Part shown: positions 5,646 through 13,064 of the stretch, piece by piece
Numbering within the stretch: the stretch's first letter is position 1
How the letters are laid out: the number at the start of each line of letters is the position of its first letter
The notes under the pieces: generated by a model
Seen by the model: only the letters and a program-made list of their open reading frames with translations
Told to the model about the DNA's origin: nothing
Databases searched by the model: none
Assembly (NCBI GenBank): GCA_016303235.1
Contig: JAEDMB010000042.1
Coordinates: forward strand, 1-13,878
Length of the DNA: 13,878 nt
Origin: Oscillospiraceae bacterium
Lineage (GTDB): Bacteria; Bacillota; Clostridia; Oscillospirales; Ruminococcaceae
Direction: 5' to 3'
Translations under genes and position numbers: made by a program

Positions 5646-6457
5646 TGGCATTTACAAATGAACAGCTTGAACGCTATTCAAGGCATATTATTCTTAAAGA
5701 AGTCGGCGTTAAGGGACAGAAAAAGCTTTTAAATGCAAAAGTATTGATTATTGGTGCAGGTGGTCTCGGAGCTCCGGTAGCTATGTATCTTGCAGCGGCA
5801 GGAGTGGGAACTATCGGAATTGCAGATGCAGATGAAGTAGACCTTTCCAATCTTCAGAGACAGATTATTCACGCTACTAAAGACGTAGGAAAAGCAAAAG
5901 TACAGTCTGCAAAGGAAACTATGGAGGCTATGAATCCCGATGTCAAAGTGAATACTTATCATACATTTGTAACAAGCGAAAACATAATGGATTTAATCAG
6001 AGATTATGATTTCATAATTGACGGAACTGACAATTTTCCGGCAAAGTTTCTTATTAATGATGCCTGTGTTATGGCGAAAAAGCCTTTCTCTCATGCCGGA
6101 ATAATCAGATTTCAGGGACAGCTGATGACTTATGTCCCCGGAAAATCTCCTTGCTATCGTTGTGTGTTTAAAAATCCGCCTCCGAAAGATGCTGTACCTA
6201 CCTGTAAGCAGGCGGGTGTTATAGGAGCTATGGGCGGTGTTATCGGAAGTTTGCAGGCTATGGAGGCTGTAAAATATATTGTCGGTGTCGGAGAACTTCT
6301 GACCGGCTGGTTGCTTACATATGATGCTCTGAAAATGGAATTCCGCAAGGTAAAACTTCCGTCACATACGGAAAACTGTCCTGTATGCGGTAAAAATCCT
6401 TCAATTACAAAGCTTATTGATTATGAGCAGGCAGAATGTGACGGTGCTGTGCTATGA
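5645..6457 (+). CDS. hcyF: ThiF/MoeB-type adenylyltransferase (HcyF-like E1)
   Basis: The protein has 270 residues, complete and of normal MoeB/ThiF length. Features in order: RYSRH (10-14), nucleotide loop GAGGLGA (37-43), DADEVDLSNLQRQ (61-73) carrying the acidic and arginine residues of the ATP site, and the zinc pairs C170-x2-C173 and C245-x2-C248. A conserved Cys187 in PTCKQAGVIG lies in the loop where ThiF has its thiol-transfer cysteine. It should adenylate the C-terminus of the carrier encoded immediately upstream. The start overlaps the hcyS-like stop by one base, and its end overlaps hcyD by 4 bp. About half of its residues match the E1 half of the fusion at 1-790, pointing to a paralogous pair. 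Confidence 0.9.
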   Translation: MAFTNEQLERYSRHIILKEVGVKGQKKLLNAKVLIIGAGGLGAPVAMYLAAAGVGTIGIADADEVDLSNLQRQIIHATKDVGKAKVQSAKETMEAMNPDVKVNTYHTFVTSENIMDLIRDYDFIIDGTDNFPAKFLINDACVMAKKPFSHAGIIRFQGQLMTYVPGKSPCYRCVFKNPPPKDAVPTCKQAGVIGAMGGVIGSLQAMEAVKYIVGVGELLTGWLLTYDALKMEFRKVKLPSHTENCPVCGKNPSITKLIDYEQAECDGAVL

Positions 6458-6867
6458 TAAAACTGTCAAAAGCAGACTATGAAAAGATACTTGCCCACGC
6501 TGAAAAGGAACTTCCCAACGAGGCGTGCGGTCTTATTGCCGGAACGTCAGACGGCAACGATAAAATTATTCATAAAGTATATCTTCTTACCAATACAGAC
6601 CATTCAAATGAACATTTTTCTCTTGACCCAAGGGAACAGCTTTCAGCTGTAAAGGATATGCGTGCGAATGGCTGGATACCTCTCGGAAACTGGCATTCAC
6701 ACCCCGAATCTCCCTCCCGTCCGTCCGAAGAAGATAAAAGGCTTGCTTATGACAGTAAAGCAAGCTATATAATTCTTTCGCTTATGGATTCAAATAATCC
6801 GGTTATTAATTCCTTTCATATTGAGAATGGTATTTCAGAAAAAGAAAATCTGATTATAACAGAATAA
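6454..6867 (+). CDS. hcyD: JAMM/MPN peptidase (HcyD-like)
   Basis: The protein has 137 residues and a complete JAMM zinc signature: Glu23 in PNEACGL, then H81-S-H83, seven residues, S91, two residues, D94. The surrounding WHSHPESPSRPSEED is typical of bacterial sulfur-carrier peptidases. Its likely task is to remove the extra C-terminal residue of the HcyS-like carrier, exposing Gly-Gly for adenylation. This role follows from operon context and from the Wolinella precedent. The start overlaps the E1 stop in an ATGA junction, so it is translationally coupled. It is the last gene of the operon and lies just before a strong terminator. Confidence 0.88.
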   Translation: MIKLSKADYEKILAHAEKELPNEACGLIAGTSDGNDKIIHKVYLLTNTDHSNEHFSLDPREQLSAVKDMRANGWIPLGNWHSHPESPSRPSEEDKRLAYDSKASYIILSLMDSNNPVINSFHIENGISEKENLIITE

Positions 6868-6877
6868 TTTACTGATT

Positions 6878-6909
6878 CGGGCGACCATTGGTCGCCCGTT
6901 ATTTTTTTT
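6878..6909 (+). terminator. Intrinsic terminator of the metY-hcy operon
   Basis: A perfect 9-bp stem, CGGGCGACC with GGTCGCCCG, closes a 3-nt loop (6878-6898). It is followed by a T-rich tract with eight consecutive T (6902-6909). It starts 11 bp after the hcyD-like stop and lies just beyond the end of the convergent minus-strand gene. The minus-strand side lacks a good U tract, so it acts mainly rightward. Confidence 0.9.
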
Positions 6910-7126
6910 ATGGCTTTTCCGGATTATGATTTATATTCAAATCCGGCGGAACATCAAATTCATCAGGAACATATTTCCCGTTTTTCTTACGCTGTTTAAC
7001 ACATTCTGTCAAAAGATATTCAATCTGTCCGTTGACGGAACGGAAATCGTCCTCTGCCCATGATGCAACAGCATTGTAAAGCTTTTCAGAAAGGCGGAGC
7101 GGTATTTGTTTTTTCTTATCAGCCAT
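6908..7126 (-). CDS. Small Arc/CopG-like ribbon-helix-helix protein
   Basis: The protein has 72 residues. The N-terminal 45 (KKQIPLRLSEKLYNAVASWAEDDFRSVNGQIEYLLTECV) have the strand-helix-helix pattern of the ribbon-helix-helix DNA-binding fold, with a conserved small/polar turn before the second helix. The C-terminal tail is polar and proline-rich (PDEFDVPPDLNINHNPEKP). Small proteins of this kind are often found beside SPFH-domain genes in Firmicutes. Its ATG overlaps the SPFH stop by one base (TAATG), so it is coupled to that gene and weak on its own ribosome site. It may be an autoregulator of the pair, binding the dyad at 8141-8167, but this is inference. There is no sign of a toxin partner. 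Confidence 0.75.
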   Translation of the reverse strand: MADKKKQIPLRLSEKLYNAVASWAEDDFRSVNGQIEYLLTECVKQRKKNGKYVPDEFDVPPDLNINHNPEKP

Positions 7127-8112
7127 TAATATAAACTTCCCGAATTTACAACAGGCTGGGCATCATGATTTCCGCAGAGGACTACAAGCAGATTTGAAAC
7201 CATAGAAGCCTTTCTTTCGTCATCAAGTTCAACAACATTATTTTCGCTCAGCCTTTCGAGAGCCATTTCGACCATACCGACTGCACCGTCAACAATCATT
7301 TTTCTTGCGTCTATTATTGCAGATGCCTGCTGTCTCTGAAGCATAGCAACAGCTATTTCCGGAGCATATGCAAGATATGTAATTCTTGCCTCAACTATTT
7401 CAATGCCTGCCTCAGCAACTTTGAGCTGAATTTCATCTTTGATACGGTTTGCTACTATTTCGCTTGAACCTCTTAAACTTCCCTCATCAGCTATTCCGTC
7501 ACCGGTTGTATCAACATTAGGAGCAATATCATAAGGATAAACTCTTACAATATTTCTCAATGCAGTATCGCACTGGAGCGAGAGATATTCCTTATAATTA
7601 TCGACATTGAACACTGCTTTTGAAGTATCAACTACTTTCCACATAACAGCAATGCCGATTTCAACGGGATTTCCGAGACAGTCATTTATTTTCTGACGGT
7701 TGTTGTTAAGAGTCATAATTTTCAGGGAAATTTTTTTGCTTGGCATAGTATTCTGATTTGCGTTATTATTTCCGACGACAGAACCGGCAACATCACCGCT
7801 CTGACTAAGCTTTGTGTTTGATGCAGGATTTACGGCAACGCAAAAAGGATTTACATAATAAAAGCCGTCTCCCTTTATAGTGCCTATGTATTTTCCGAAA
7901 AGAGTTAAAACCATAGCTTCCTGAGGCTTGAGGACTTTCAGTCCTAAATATGGAATCCAGCCGATACAAAGCCATATAATTCCGATTACTGTGAGCAAGG
8001 GAAAATATGAAGCACCGATAATTACTGCCAAAACTGACAGCATATACAGCAGGGTGATAATAATCATAGCAGACATGCCATGTTTTTTGTTTTCGAGAAT
8101 TTTTTCTTTCAT
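7126..8112 (-). CDS. SPFH/band-7 domain membrane protein
   Basis: The protein has 328 residues. Two hydrophobic segments, at about 13-34 and 37-60, anchor it in the membrane. They lead into a band-7/SPFH domain beginning PQEAMVLTLFGKYIGTIKGDGFYYVNPF (about 63-90). Later come IGIAVMWKVVDTSKAVFNVDNYKEYLS, a helical stretch with VAEAGIEIVEARITYLAYAPEIAVAMLQRQQA typical of stomatin/flotillin-like proteins, and a C-terminal segment ending in an uncharged tail. SPFH proteins form oligomeric scaffolds that organise membrane proteins or proteases; the specific partner is unknown here. An AAAGGAG site precedes the ATG. It has no visible link to the sulfur or tryptophan genes. Confidence 0.85.
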   Translation of the reverse strand: MKEKILENKKHGMSAMIIITLLYMLSVLAVIIGASYFPLLTVIGIIWLCIGWIPYLGLKVLKPQEAMVLTLFGKYIGTIKGDGFYYVNPFCVAVNPASNTKLSQSGDVAGSVVGNNNANQNTMPSKKISLKIMTLNNNRQKINDCLGNPVEIGIAVMWKVVDTSKAVFNVDNYKEYLSLQCDTALRNIVRVYPYDIAPNVDTTGDGIADEGSLRGSSEIVANRIKDEIQLKVAEAGIEIVEARITYLAYAPEIAVAMLQRQQASAIIDARKMIVDGAVGMVEMALERLSENNVVELDDERKASMVSNLLVVLCGNHDAQPVVNSGSLY

Positions 8113-8140
8113 AAATAAGACTCCTTTTCGATTTGATATT

Positions 8141-8167
8141 AAAATGATATCATATAAATATCATTTT
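8141..8167. promoter_or_regulatory. Perfect 10-bp inverted repeat over the SPFH promoter
   Basis: AAAATGATAT (8141-8150) and ATATCATTTT (8158-8167) are exact inverted copies separated by 7 bp. The left arm also forms the short palindrome TGATATCA (8145-8152). The repeat covers the -10, the spacer and the edge of the -35 of the minus-strand promoter, an ideal place for a repressor. The nearby ribbon-helix-helix protein is a candidate binder. Confidence 0.55.
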
Positions 8168-8172
8168 GTCAA
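8144..8172 (-). promoter_or_regulatory. Promoter of the SPFH/Arc-like operon
   Basis: On the minus strand, TTGACA (8172-8167) is followed after 17 bp by TATCAT (8149-8144). Transcription should start near 8137, about 25 nt before the SPFH start codon. Confidence 0.65.
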
Positions 8173-8212
8173 GAGAAAAATCAAGTTAAATAAAAAAAAT
8201 ATAGAAAAACTG

Positions 8213-8241
8213 TTGACAAATCTGGTTTTTAGGTATATAAT
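8213..8241 (+). promoter_or_regulatory. Consensus promoter of the trp operon
   Basis: TTGACA (8213-8218), a 17-bp spacer and TATAAT (8236-8241) make a perfect sigma-A consensus. Control is therefore expected downstream, at the T-box, rather than at initiation. The start point should be near 8248. Confidence 0.85.
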
Positions 8242-8248
8242 AAACAAG

Positions 8249-8555
8249 AATTAAATAAACCGTTGATGCGAGAGTAAAAACAATTGCAGGGCTTTACAGA
8301 GAATCCGGAATGCTGAGAACCGGAATAAGTAACGGATTGTTAAATGGGTCGCTGAGGGCATGGTCAAAGGTATTTTTTTTCAGAAAAATACTGAGTATTC
8401 CATGACGTGAAGGCATACGTCAGTTGTCAGGAATATGCTGGTATTCCGTAAAAAGCGTACAGAAATTTTTCTGTAAATCAAGGTGGCACCGCTGATATGA
8501 AAGTATTAGTCCTTGACGAGATTTTTTTAATTAAAATCTTGTCGGGGCTTTTTTT
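8249..8555 (+). ncRNA. Tryptophan-specific T-box leader (riboswitch)
   Basis: The diagnostic T-box sequence AAGGTGGCACCGC lies at 8480-8492. Stem I can be traced: GCGA (8268-8271) pairs with TCGC (8349-8352), and AACAAT (8279-8284) with ATTGTT (8336-8341). The enclosed internal loop has AGTA on the 5' side (8273-8276) and AAATGGG on the 3' side (8342-8348), so the specifier is UGG (8345-8347), the Trp codon. The UGGC in the T-box would pair with GCCA, fitting the G discriminator of bacterial tRNA-Trp. A distal CCGG/CCGG hairpin (8305-8323) and a stem III candidate (8459-8474) are visible. Uncharged tRNA-Trp should stabilise the antiterminator and let transcription enter trpE. Confidence 0.93.
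8511..8555 (+). terminator. T-box-controlled intrinsic terminator before trpE
   Basis: CCTTGACGAGATTTT (8511-8525) pairs with AAAATCTTGTCGGGG (8533-8547) over 15 bp, including three G-U pairs, and is followed by seven T (8549-8555). It lies directly after the antiterminator region, the normal T-box arrangement. Confidence 0.9.
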
Positions 8556-8591
8556 GTTGCCGTCAGGATTTTATAAAGGAGAGTGTTTTTT

Positions 8592-10085
8592 ATGCAGGAA
8601 ACAGTTATAACAACTTCGCTTGAAGATGTGAAAAAAATTGCGGAATCGGGAGACTATAAAGTAATTCCGATAAAGGCGGAAATGTATTCGGATATGAAAA
8701 CACCGATACAGTTAATGTCCGGACTCCGCAATGCAAGCCACCACTGTTTTATTCTTGAAAGTGTTGACAATACAAAGAGATGGGGCAGATATACATTTTT
8801 AGGCTATGACCCTATTCTTGAAGTAACATGTACAAACGGATTTCTTCAAATCAAGGATAAGGACGGCAATACGGAATTTTATGAAAATGCCAATCCAAAG
8901 ACATATATCGAGAATATTTTAAAAGAATATAAAAGTCCTAAGCTTTCGGATTATCCTACATTTACAGGAGGTCTTGCCGGATACTTTTCATATGATTATA
9001 TAAAATATGCAGAGCCGTCTTTGAATCTTGATGCGGAGGATAACGAAAATTTCAAAGATGTTGATTTAATGCTTTTCGATAAGGTTATTGCATTTGACAG
9101 TCAGCGTCAGAAAATCATAGTAATAGTAAATATAAAAACCGACGATATAGAGGAAAATTACAAGAAAGGCTGTCAGGAACTTGAAATTACTGCAAATCTG
9201 ATTCTCAACGGACTCCCTAAGAAATCAGAGCCTTTGAAACTTAAATCTGAAATCCGTCCGCTTTTCACTAAGGAACAGTACTGCAATATGGTAAAAAAAG
9301 CAAAGGATTATATATATGAGGGCGATATATTTCAGGTTGTACTGTCAAACCGTCTTGAGGCTGATGTTGAGGGAAGTATATTTGACGTATACAGGGTACT
9401 CCGAACCGAAAACCCCTCGCCGTATATGTTTTATTTTGCAAGCGATGATATTGAAATAGCAGGTTCATCGCCCGAAACTCTTGTGAGACTTGAAAACGGA
9501 ATACTTCACACATATCCTCTTGCCGGAACACGTCCGAGAGGTCTTACAGATGAAGATGATAAACGCCTTGAATCTGAACTTCTTGCAGATGAAAAGGAAC
9601 GTGCCGAACACAATATGCTTGTTGACCTCGGCAGAAACGATATAGGAAAAATCAGCAGATTCGGAAGTGTAAGTGTTGAAAGCTATATGGAAATCCAGCG
9701 TTTTTCAAAAGTAATGCATATAGGTTCATCAGTAAGAGGAGAAATTGCAGACGGCAGAACTGCTATGGACGCAGTTGAATCAATACTTCCGGCAGGAACT
9801 CTTTCGGGAGCTCCGAAAATCAGAGCTTGTGAGATTATTAACGAACTCGAAAACAATAAGCGTGGAATTTACGGGGGAGCAATTGGCTATCTTGATTTTA
9901 CGGGAAATCTTGATGTATGTATAGCAATCCGCCTTGCATTTAAGAAACAGGGCAAGCTTTTCATCAGGAGCGGTGCGGGAATCGTAGCAGACAGCATACC
10001 CGAAAATGAATATCAGGAATGTATTAACAAGGCTCAGGCAGTAGTAAATGCCGTAAAGCTTGCAGAGGGAGGAATTGAGGCATGA
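8592..10085 (+). CDS. trpE: Anthranilate synthase component I (TrpE)
   Basis: The protein has 497 residues from the chosen ATG, a normal TrpE length. TrpE converts chorismate to anthranilate with ammonia supplied by TrpG. The N-terminal domain has the ILESVDN motif (about 54-60), the region that binds feedback-inhibiting tryptophan in studied enzymes. The chorismate-binding domain fills the C-terminal half, with LAGTRPRG, ADEKERAEHNMLVDLGRNDIG, ILPAGTLSGAPK and GAIGYLDFTGNLDVCIAIR. The ATG at 8592 has AAAGGAG about 10 nt upstream. A GTG at 8583 is in frame but overlaps the ribosome site. Expression is set by the T-box leader. Aminodeoxychorismate synthase is unlikely given the trp context. 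Confidence 0.96.
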   Translation: MQETVITTSLEDVKKIAESGDYKVIPIKAEMYSDMKTPIQLMSGLRNASHHCFILESVDNTKRWGRYTFLGYDPILEVTCTNGFLQIKDKDGNTEFYENANPKTYIENILKEYKSPKLSDYPTFTGGLAGYFSYDYIKYAEPSLNLDAEDNENFKDVDLMLFDKVIAFDSQRQKIIVIVNIKTDDIEENYKKGCQELEITANLILNGLPKKSEPLKLKSEIRPLFTKEQYCNMVKKAKDYIYEGDIFQVVLSNRLEADVEGSIFDVYRVLRTENPSPYMFYFASDDIEIAGSSPETLVRLENGILHTYPLAGTRPRGLTDEDDKRLESELLADEKERAEHNMLVDLGRNDIGKISRFGSVSVESYMEIQRFSKVMHIGSSVRGEIADGRTAMDAVESILPAGTLSGAPKIRACEIINELENNKRGIYGGAIGYLDFTGNLDVCIAIRLAFKKQGKLFIRSGAGIVADSIPENEYQECINKAQAVVNAVKLAEGGIEA

Positions 10086-10645
10086 TTCTTTTGATTGACA
10101 ATTTCGACAGCTTTTCATATAATCTCTATCAGCTTATAGGAAGTATAAACGAAGATATAAAAGTAATCAGAAACAATGATATGACTCCGGAGGAAATCGA
10201 AAAGCTTAACCCCTCGCATATAGTAATTTCCCCCGGTCCCGGAAAGCCTTCCGAGGCGGGAAACTGCATTGAAATTATAAAAGCTCTTTCCGGAAAGTAT
10301 CCGATATTCGGAGTATGTCTCGGACATCAGTCAATTGTTGAGGCATTCGGCGGAACTGTTTCATATGCGAAAAAGCTTGTACACGGCAAGCCCGAAATAA
10401 TTAAAATCAATAAAAATCACTCTATGTTTGCAGGTCTTGATGATACAATGCAGGGGGCAAGATACCATTCACTTTCGGCATTAAGGGAAAAGCTCCCCGA
10501 ATGTCTCGAAGTAACTGCCGAATCCTCTGACGGCGAAATAATGGCAGTTGCACATAAAGAATATAAGGTATGGGGAGTACAGTTTCACCCCGAATCAATA
10601 ATGACACCGCAGGGCAGGGAACTGCTTGTTAATTTTCTGAAATAA
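10082..10645 (+). CDS. trpG: Anthranilate synthase glutamine amidotransferase (TrpG)
   Basis: The protein is a 187-residue class I glutamine amidotransferase without a TrpD fusion. The catalytic triad is visible: Cys79 in FGVCLGHQ, and His169 and Glu171 in VQFHPES. The oxyanion-region motif SPGPGKPSEAG lies at 50-60. It releases ammonia from glutamine for TrpE. The start overlaps the trpE stop in an ATGA junction, which favours equal synthesis of the two subunits. As in many bacteria it might also serve p-aminobenzoate synthesis, which sequence cannot decide. Confidence 0.95.
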   Translation: MILLIDNFDSFSYNLYQLIGSINEDIKVIRNNDMTPEEIEKLNPSHIVISPGPGKPSEAGNCIEIIKALSGKYPIFGVCLGHQSIVEAFGGTVSYAKKLVHGKPEIIKINKNHSMFAGLDDTMQGARYHSLSALREKLPECLEVTAESSDGEIMAVAHKEYKVWGVQFHPESIMTPQGRELLVNFLK

Positions 10646-10660
10646 CCGGAGGTATTTAAA

Positions 10661-11674
10661 ATGATTAAAGAAGGTATAGCCGAACTTGTAAACGGAAAAA
10701 ATCTTTCACTTGAAACCGCTGAAAAGATTTTTGATGAAATTATGAGCGGAAAGACTAATGATGTAGAAAAAAGTGCATTTCTCACAGCACTTGCAATAAA
10801 GGGAGAAACTATTGAAGAAACTACTGCACTTACAAATATTATGCGTAAGTACTGCGAAAAGCCGGAGCATAAATGTGAAGTGCTTGAAATAGTCGGAACA
10901 GGCGGAGACAAATCGGACAGCTTTAATATATCAACAACATCATCATTTGTACTCAGCGGAGCGGGAGTAAGTGTTGCAAAGCACGGCAACAGAGCTGCGT
11001 CAAGCAAATGCGGAGCAGCAGACGTTCTGGAGGCTCTCGGAGTCAGACTTGATATTTCTCCGGAAAAAAGCAGTAAAATTCTTGATGAACTCGGAATATG
11101 CTTTCTCTTTGCACAGAAATATCATTCCGCAATGAAGTATGTAGGCGGAGTCAGAAAAGAACTCGGCTTTAAAACAATCTTCAATCTTGCAGGCCCTTTA
11201 TCAAATCCGGCATTTCCGGAATATCAGTTACTCGGAGTATACAGGGAAGATTTGCTTGAACCTATGGCAAAAGTTCTTAATAATCTCGGTGTAAAGCGTG
11301 GAATGGTAGTATACGGCAGAGATTGTCTTGATGAAATCTCACTTTCTTCCGAAACTGCAATATGCGAATTTAAAGAGGAGAAAATGAGAAAATATGTAAT
11401 AAATCCGGAACATTACGGCTTCAGAAGATGTAAAAAATCCGAACTTACAGGCGGTACTCCGGAGGAAAATGCCAGAATAACAAGAAGTATTTTAAGCGGT
11501 GAGGAAAAGGGTGCAAAGCGTGATGCGGTAGTGCTTAACAGTATGTTTGCATATCACATAGTTCACCCCGAAACCGATATGCACGTAAGCAGAAAAATAG
11601 TTGAATCATCTATCGACAGCGGAAAGGCTCTTGAAAAGCTTGAAAGCTTTATAAAAGCCACACAGGAGGATTAA
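10661..11674 (+). CDS. trpD: Anthranilate phosphoribosyltransferase (TrpD)
   Basis: The protein has 337 residues, the standard stand-alone length. It transfers phosphoribose from PRPP to anthranilate. The PRPP-binding glycine motif GTGGD is at 79-83, followed by SFNISTTSSF, and the conserved KHGNRAASSKCGAADVLEALG is at 107-127. An ACCGGAGG ribosome site precedes the ATG, 15 bp after trpG. Confidence 0.96.
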   Translation: MIKEGIAELVNGKNLSLETAEKIFDEIMSGKTNDVEKSAFLTALAIKGETIEETTALTNIMRKYCEKPEHKCEVLEIVGTGGDKSDSFNISTTSSFVLSGAGVSVAKHGNRAASSKCGAADVLEALGVRLDISPEKSSKILDELGICFLFAQKYHSAMKYVGGVRKELGFKTIFNLAGPLSNPAFPEYQLLGVYREDLLEPMAKVLNNLGVKRGMVVYGRDCLDEISLSSETAICEFKEEKMRKYVINPEHYGFRRCKKSELTGGTPEENARITRSILSGEEKGAKRDAVVLNSMFAYHIVHPETDMHVSRKIVESSIDSGKALEKLESFIKATQED

Positions 11675-11675
11675 G

Positions 11676-12455
11676 ATGATACTTGACGATATAACGGAAT
11701 CAACAAGAATACGCCTTGAATCTGCAAAAAAGGATATTCCTTTCAGCGAAGTAAGACGACAGGCGGAAAATATGCCGTCTGATACGGAATTTCCATTCAG
11801 AAAGGCTCTTGAAAAATCGGGATTGTCATTTATATGCGAAGTGAAAAAGGGTTCACCGTCAAAGGGAATAATATCCGAAAAATTCCCGTATCTTGAAATC
11901 GCCCGAAAATATGAGGAAATGGGTGCTGATGCAATATCAGTTCTCACTGAACCCGAATTTTTCAAAGGCAGTAATAAATATATTTCCGAAATTCATCAGA
12001 CAGTAAAAACTCCTCTTTTACGCAAGGACTTTACAATTGATGAATATATGATTTACAAGGCGAAAACACTCGGAGCTTCCGCAATACTTCTGATATGCAG
12101 TATACTGGAAAAATCACAGTTAAGCGAATATCTCGGAATCGCTCATTCTCTCGGACTTTCCGCACTTGTTGAAACTCATAACGAATACGAAATCGAAACG
12201 GCTTTGTCAGTCGGTGCGGAAATAATCGGAGTAAATAACCGTGATTTGAAAACTTTCAGGGTTGATACCGCTACAAGCGAAAATTTAAGAAAATACGTTC
12301 CGAGCGATAAAATATTTGTATCGGAAAGCGGAATCCATACTGCTGAAGATATTCAGAAAATGAAGAATATCAATGCCGATGCGGTATTAATCGGCGAGGC
12401 TTTTATGAGAAGTGAAAACCCGTCTGAACTTCTTGAAAGATTTAAGGGTAATTAA
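11676..12455 (+). CDS. trpC: Indole-3-glycerol-phosphate synthase (TrpC)
   Basis: The protein is a 259-residue TIM-barrel enzyme, not fused to TrpF. Residues matching the known active site are Glu55 and Lys57 (CEVKKGSPSKG), Lys117 (LLRKDF), Glu166 (ALVETHN), Asn187 (GVNNRDL) and Ser218 (SESGI). It closes the indole ring from CdRP with loss of CO2. The ATG begins one base after the trpD stop, behind an AGGAGG site inside the end of trpD, so the two are tightly coupled. Confidence 0.96.
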   Translation: MILDDITESTRIRLESAKKDIPFSEVRRQAENMPSDTEFPFRKALEKSGLSFICEVKKGSPSKGIISEKFPYLEIARKYEEMGADAISVLTEPEFFKGSNKYISEIHQTVKTPLLRKDFTIDEYMIYKAKTLGASAILLICSILEKSQLSEYLGIAHSLGLSALVETHNEYEIETALSVGAEIIGVNNRDLKTFRVDTATSENLRKYVPSDKIFVSESGIHTAEDIQKMKNINADAVLIGEAFMRSENPSELLERFKGN

Positions 12456-12458
12456 TCT

Positions 12459-13064
12459 ATGAAAATAAAAATATGCGGACTTTTCAGAAATCAGGATATA
12501 GAATATGCAAATACCGCAAAGCCCGATTATATCGGATTTGTATTTGCCGAAAGCAGAAGAAAGGTTACTCCCGAAAAGGCTTTTGAACTTAAAAAAAATC
12601 TGAATCCCGAAATAAAATCCGTGGGAGTATTCGTTAATCAAAATAAAAATCTTATTGCGGAGCTTGTCAGAAATAAAATCATAGATATAATACAGCTACA
12701 CGGAAACGAAGATAACACATATATATCAGAATTAAGAAAGCTTACGGGTGATACTCCGATAATAAAGGCTGTATCCGTAAAAAATACCGAAGATATTCTG
12801 AAATCAGCGGAATATATTTCAGATTTTATACTTCTTGACAACGGAAAAGGCGGTACGGGAGAGCGTTTCGACTGGAATCTCATAGAAAAAAATCATAGAA
12901 TATTTTTAGCAGGCGGAGTAAACCCCGATAATATATCCGATGCGGTAAAGCTTAATCCGTATTGTATAGATGTAAGCTCCGGAGCTGAAACGGACGGATT
13001 AAAAGACAGGGATAAAATGATACAGCTTGTAAAGGCTGTAAGAAATAACGGAGGAATTTTGTAA
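12459..13064 (+). CDS. trpF: Phosphoribosylanthranilate isomerase (TrpF)
   Basis: The protein has 201 residues and a (beta-alpha)8 pattern. The catalytic cysteine is Cys6 in KICGL and the catalytic aspartate is probably Asp127 in FILLDNGKGG. The phosphate-binding loops are LAGGVNPDN (150-158) and DVSSGAE (171-177). It isomerises PRA to CdRP for TrpC. Its ribosome site (AAGGG) is weaker than those of its neighbours, which suggests reliance on coupling to trpC, whose stop is 3 bp upstream. Confidence 0.95.
   Translation: MKIKICGLFRNQDIEYANTAKPDYIGFVFAESRRKVTPEKAFELKKNLNPEIKSVGVFVNQNKNLIAELVRNKIIDIIQLHGNEDNTYISELRKLTGDTPIIKAVSVKNTEDILKSAEYISDFILLDNGKGGTGERFDWNLIEKNHRIFLAGGVNPDNISDAVKLNPYCIDVSSGAETDGLKDRDKMIQLVKAVRNNGGIL

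Noticed and set aside
6908..7126. Antitoxin of a toxin-antitoxin pair
   Set aside because: It is coupled to an SPFH membrane protein, not a toxin-sized gene, and no other partner adjoins it.
7928..8254. Plus-strand open frame entering the trp promoter
   Set aside because: It overlaps the SPFH coding region in antisense and runs through the divergent promoters; no coding signature.
8249..8591. Classical trp attenuator with a Trp-rich leader peptide
   Set aside because: No short reading frame with tandem Trp codons was seen; the T-box consensus and specifier loop explain the leader.
9780..10118. Minus-strand open frame of 112 codons across the trpE/trpG junction
   Set aside because: It is antisense to strongly conserved trpE and trpG motifs and has no promoter or ribosome site.
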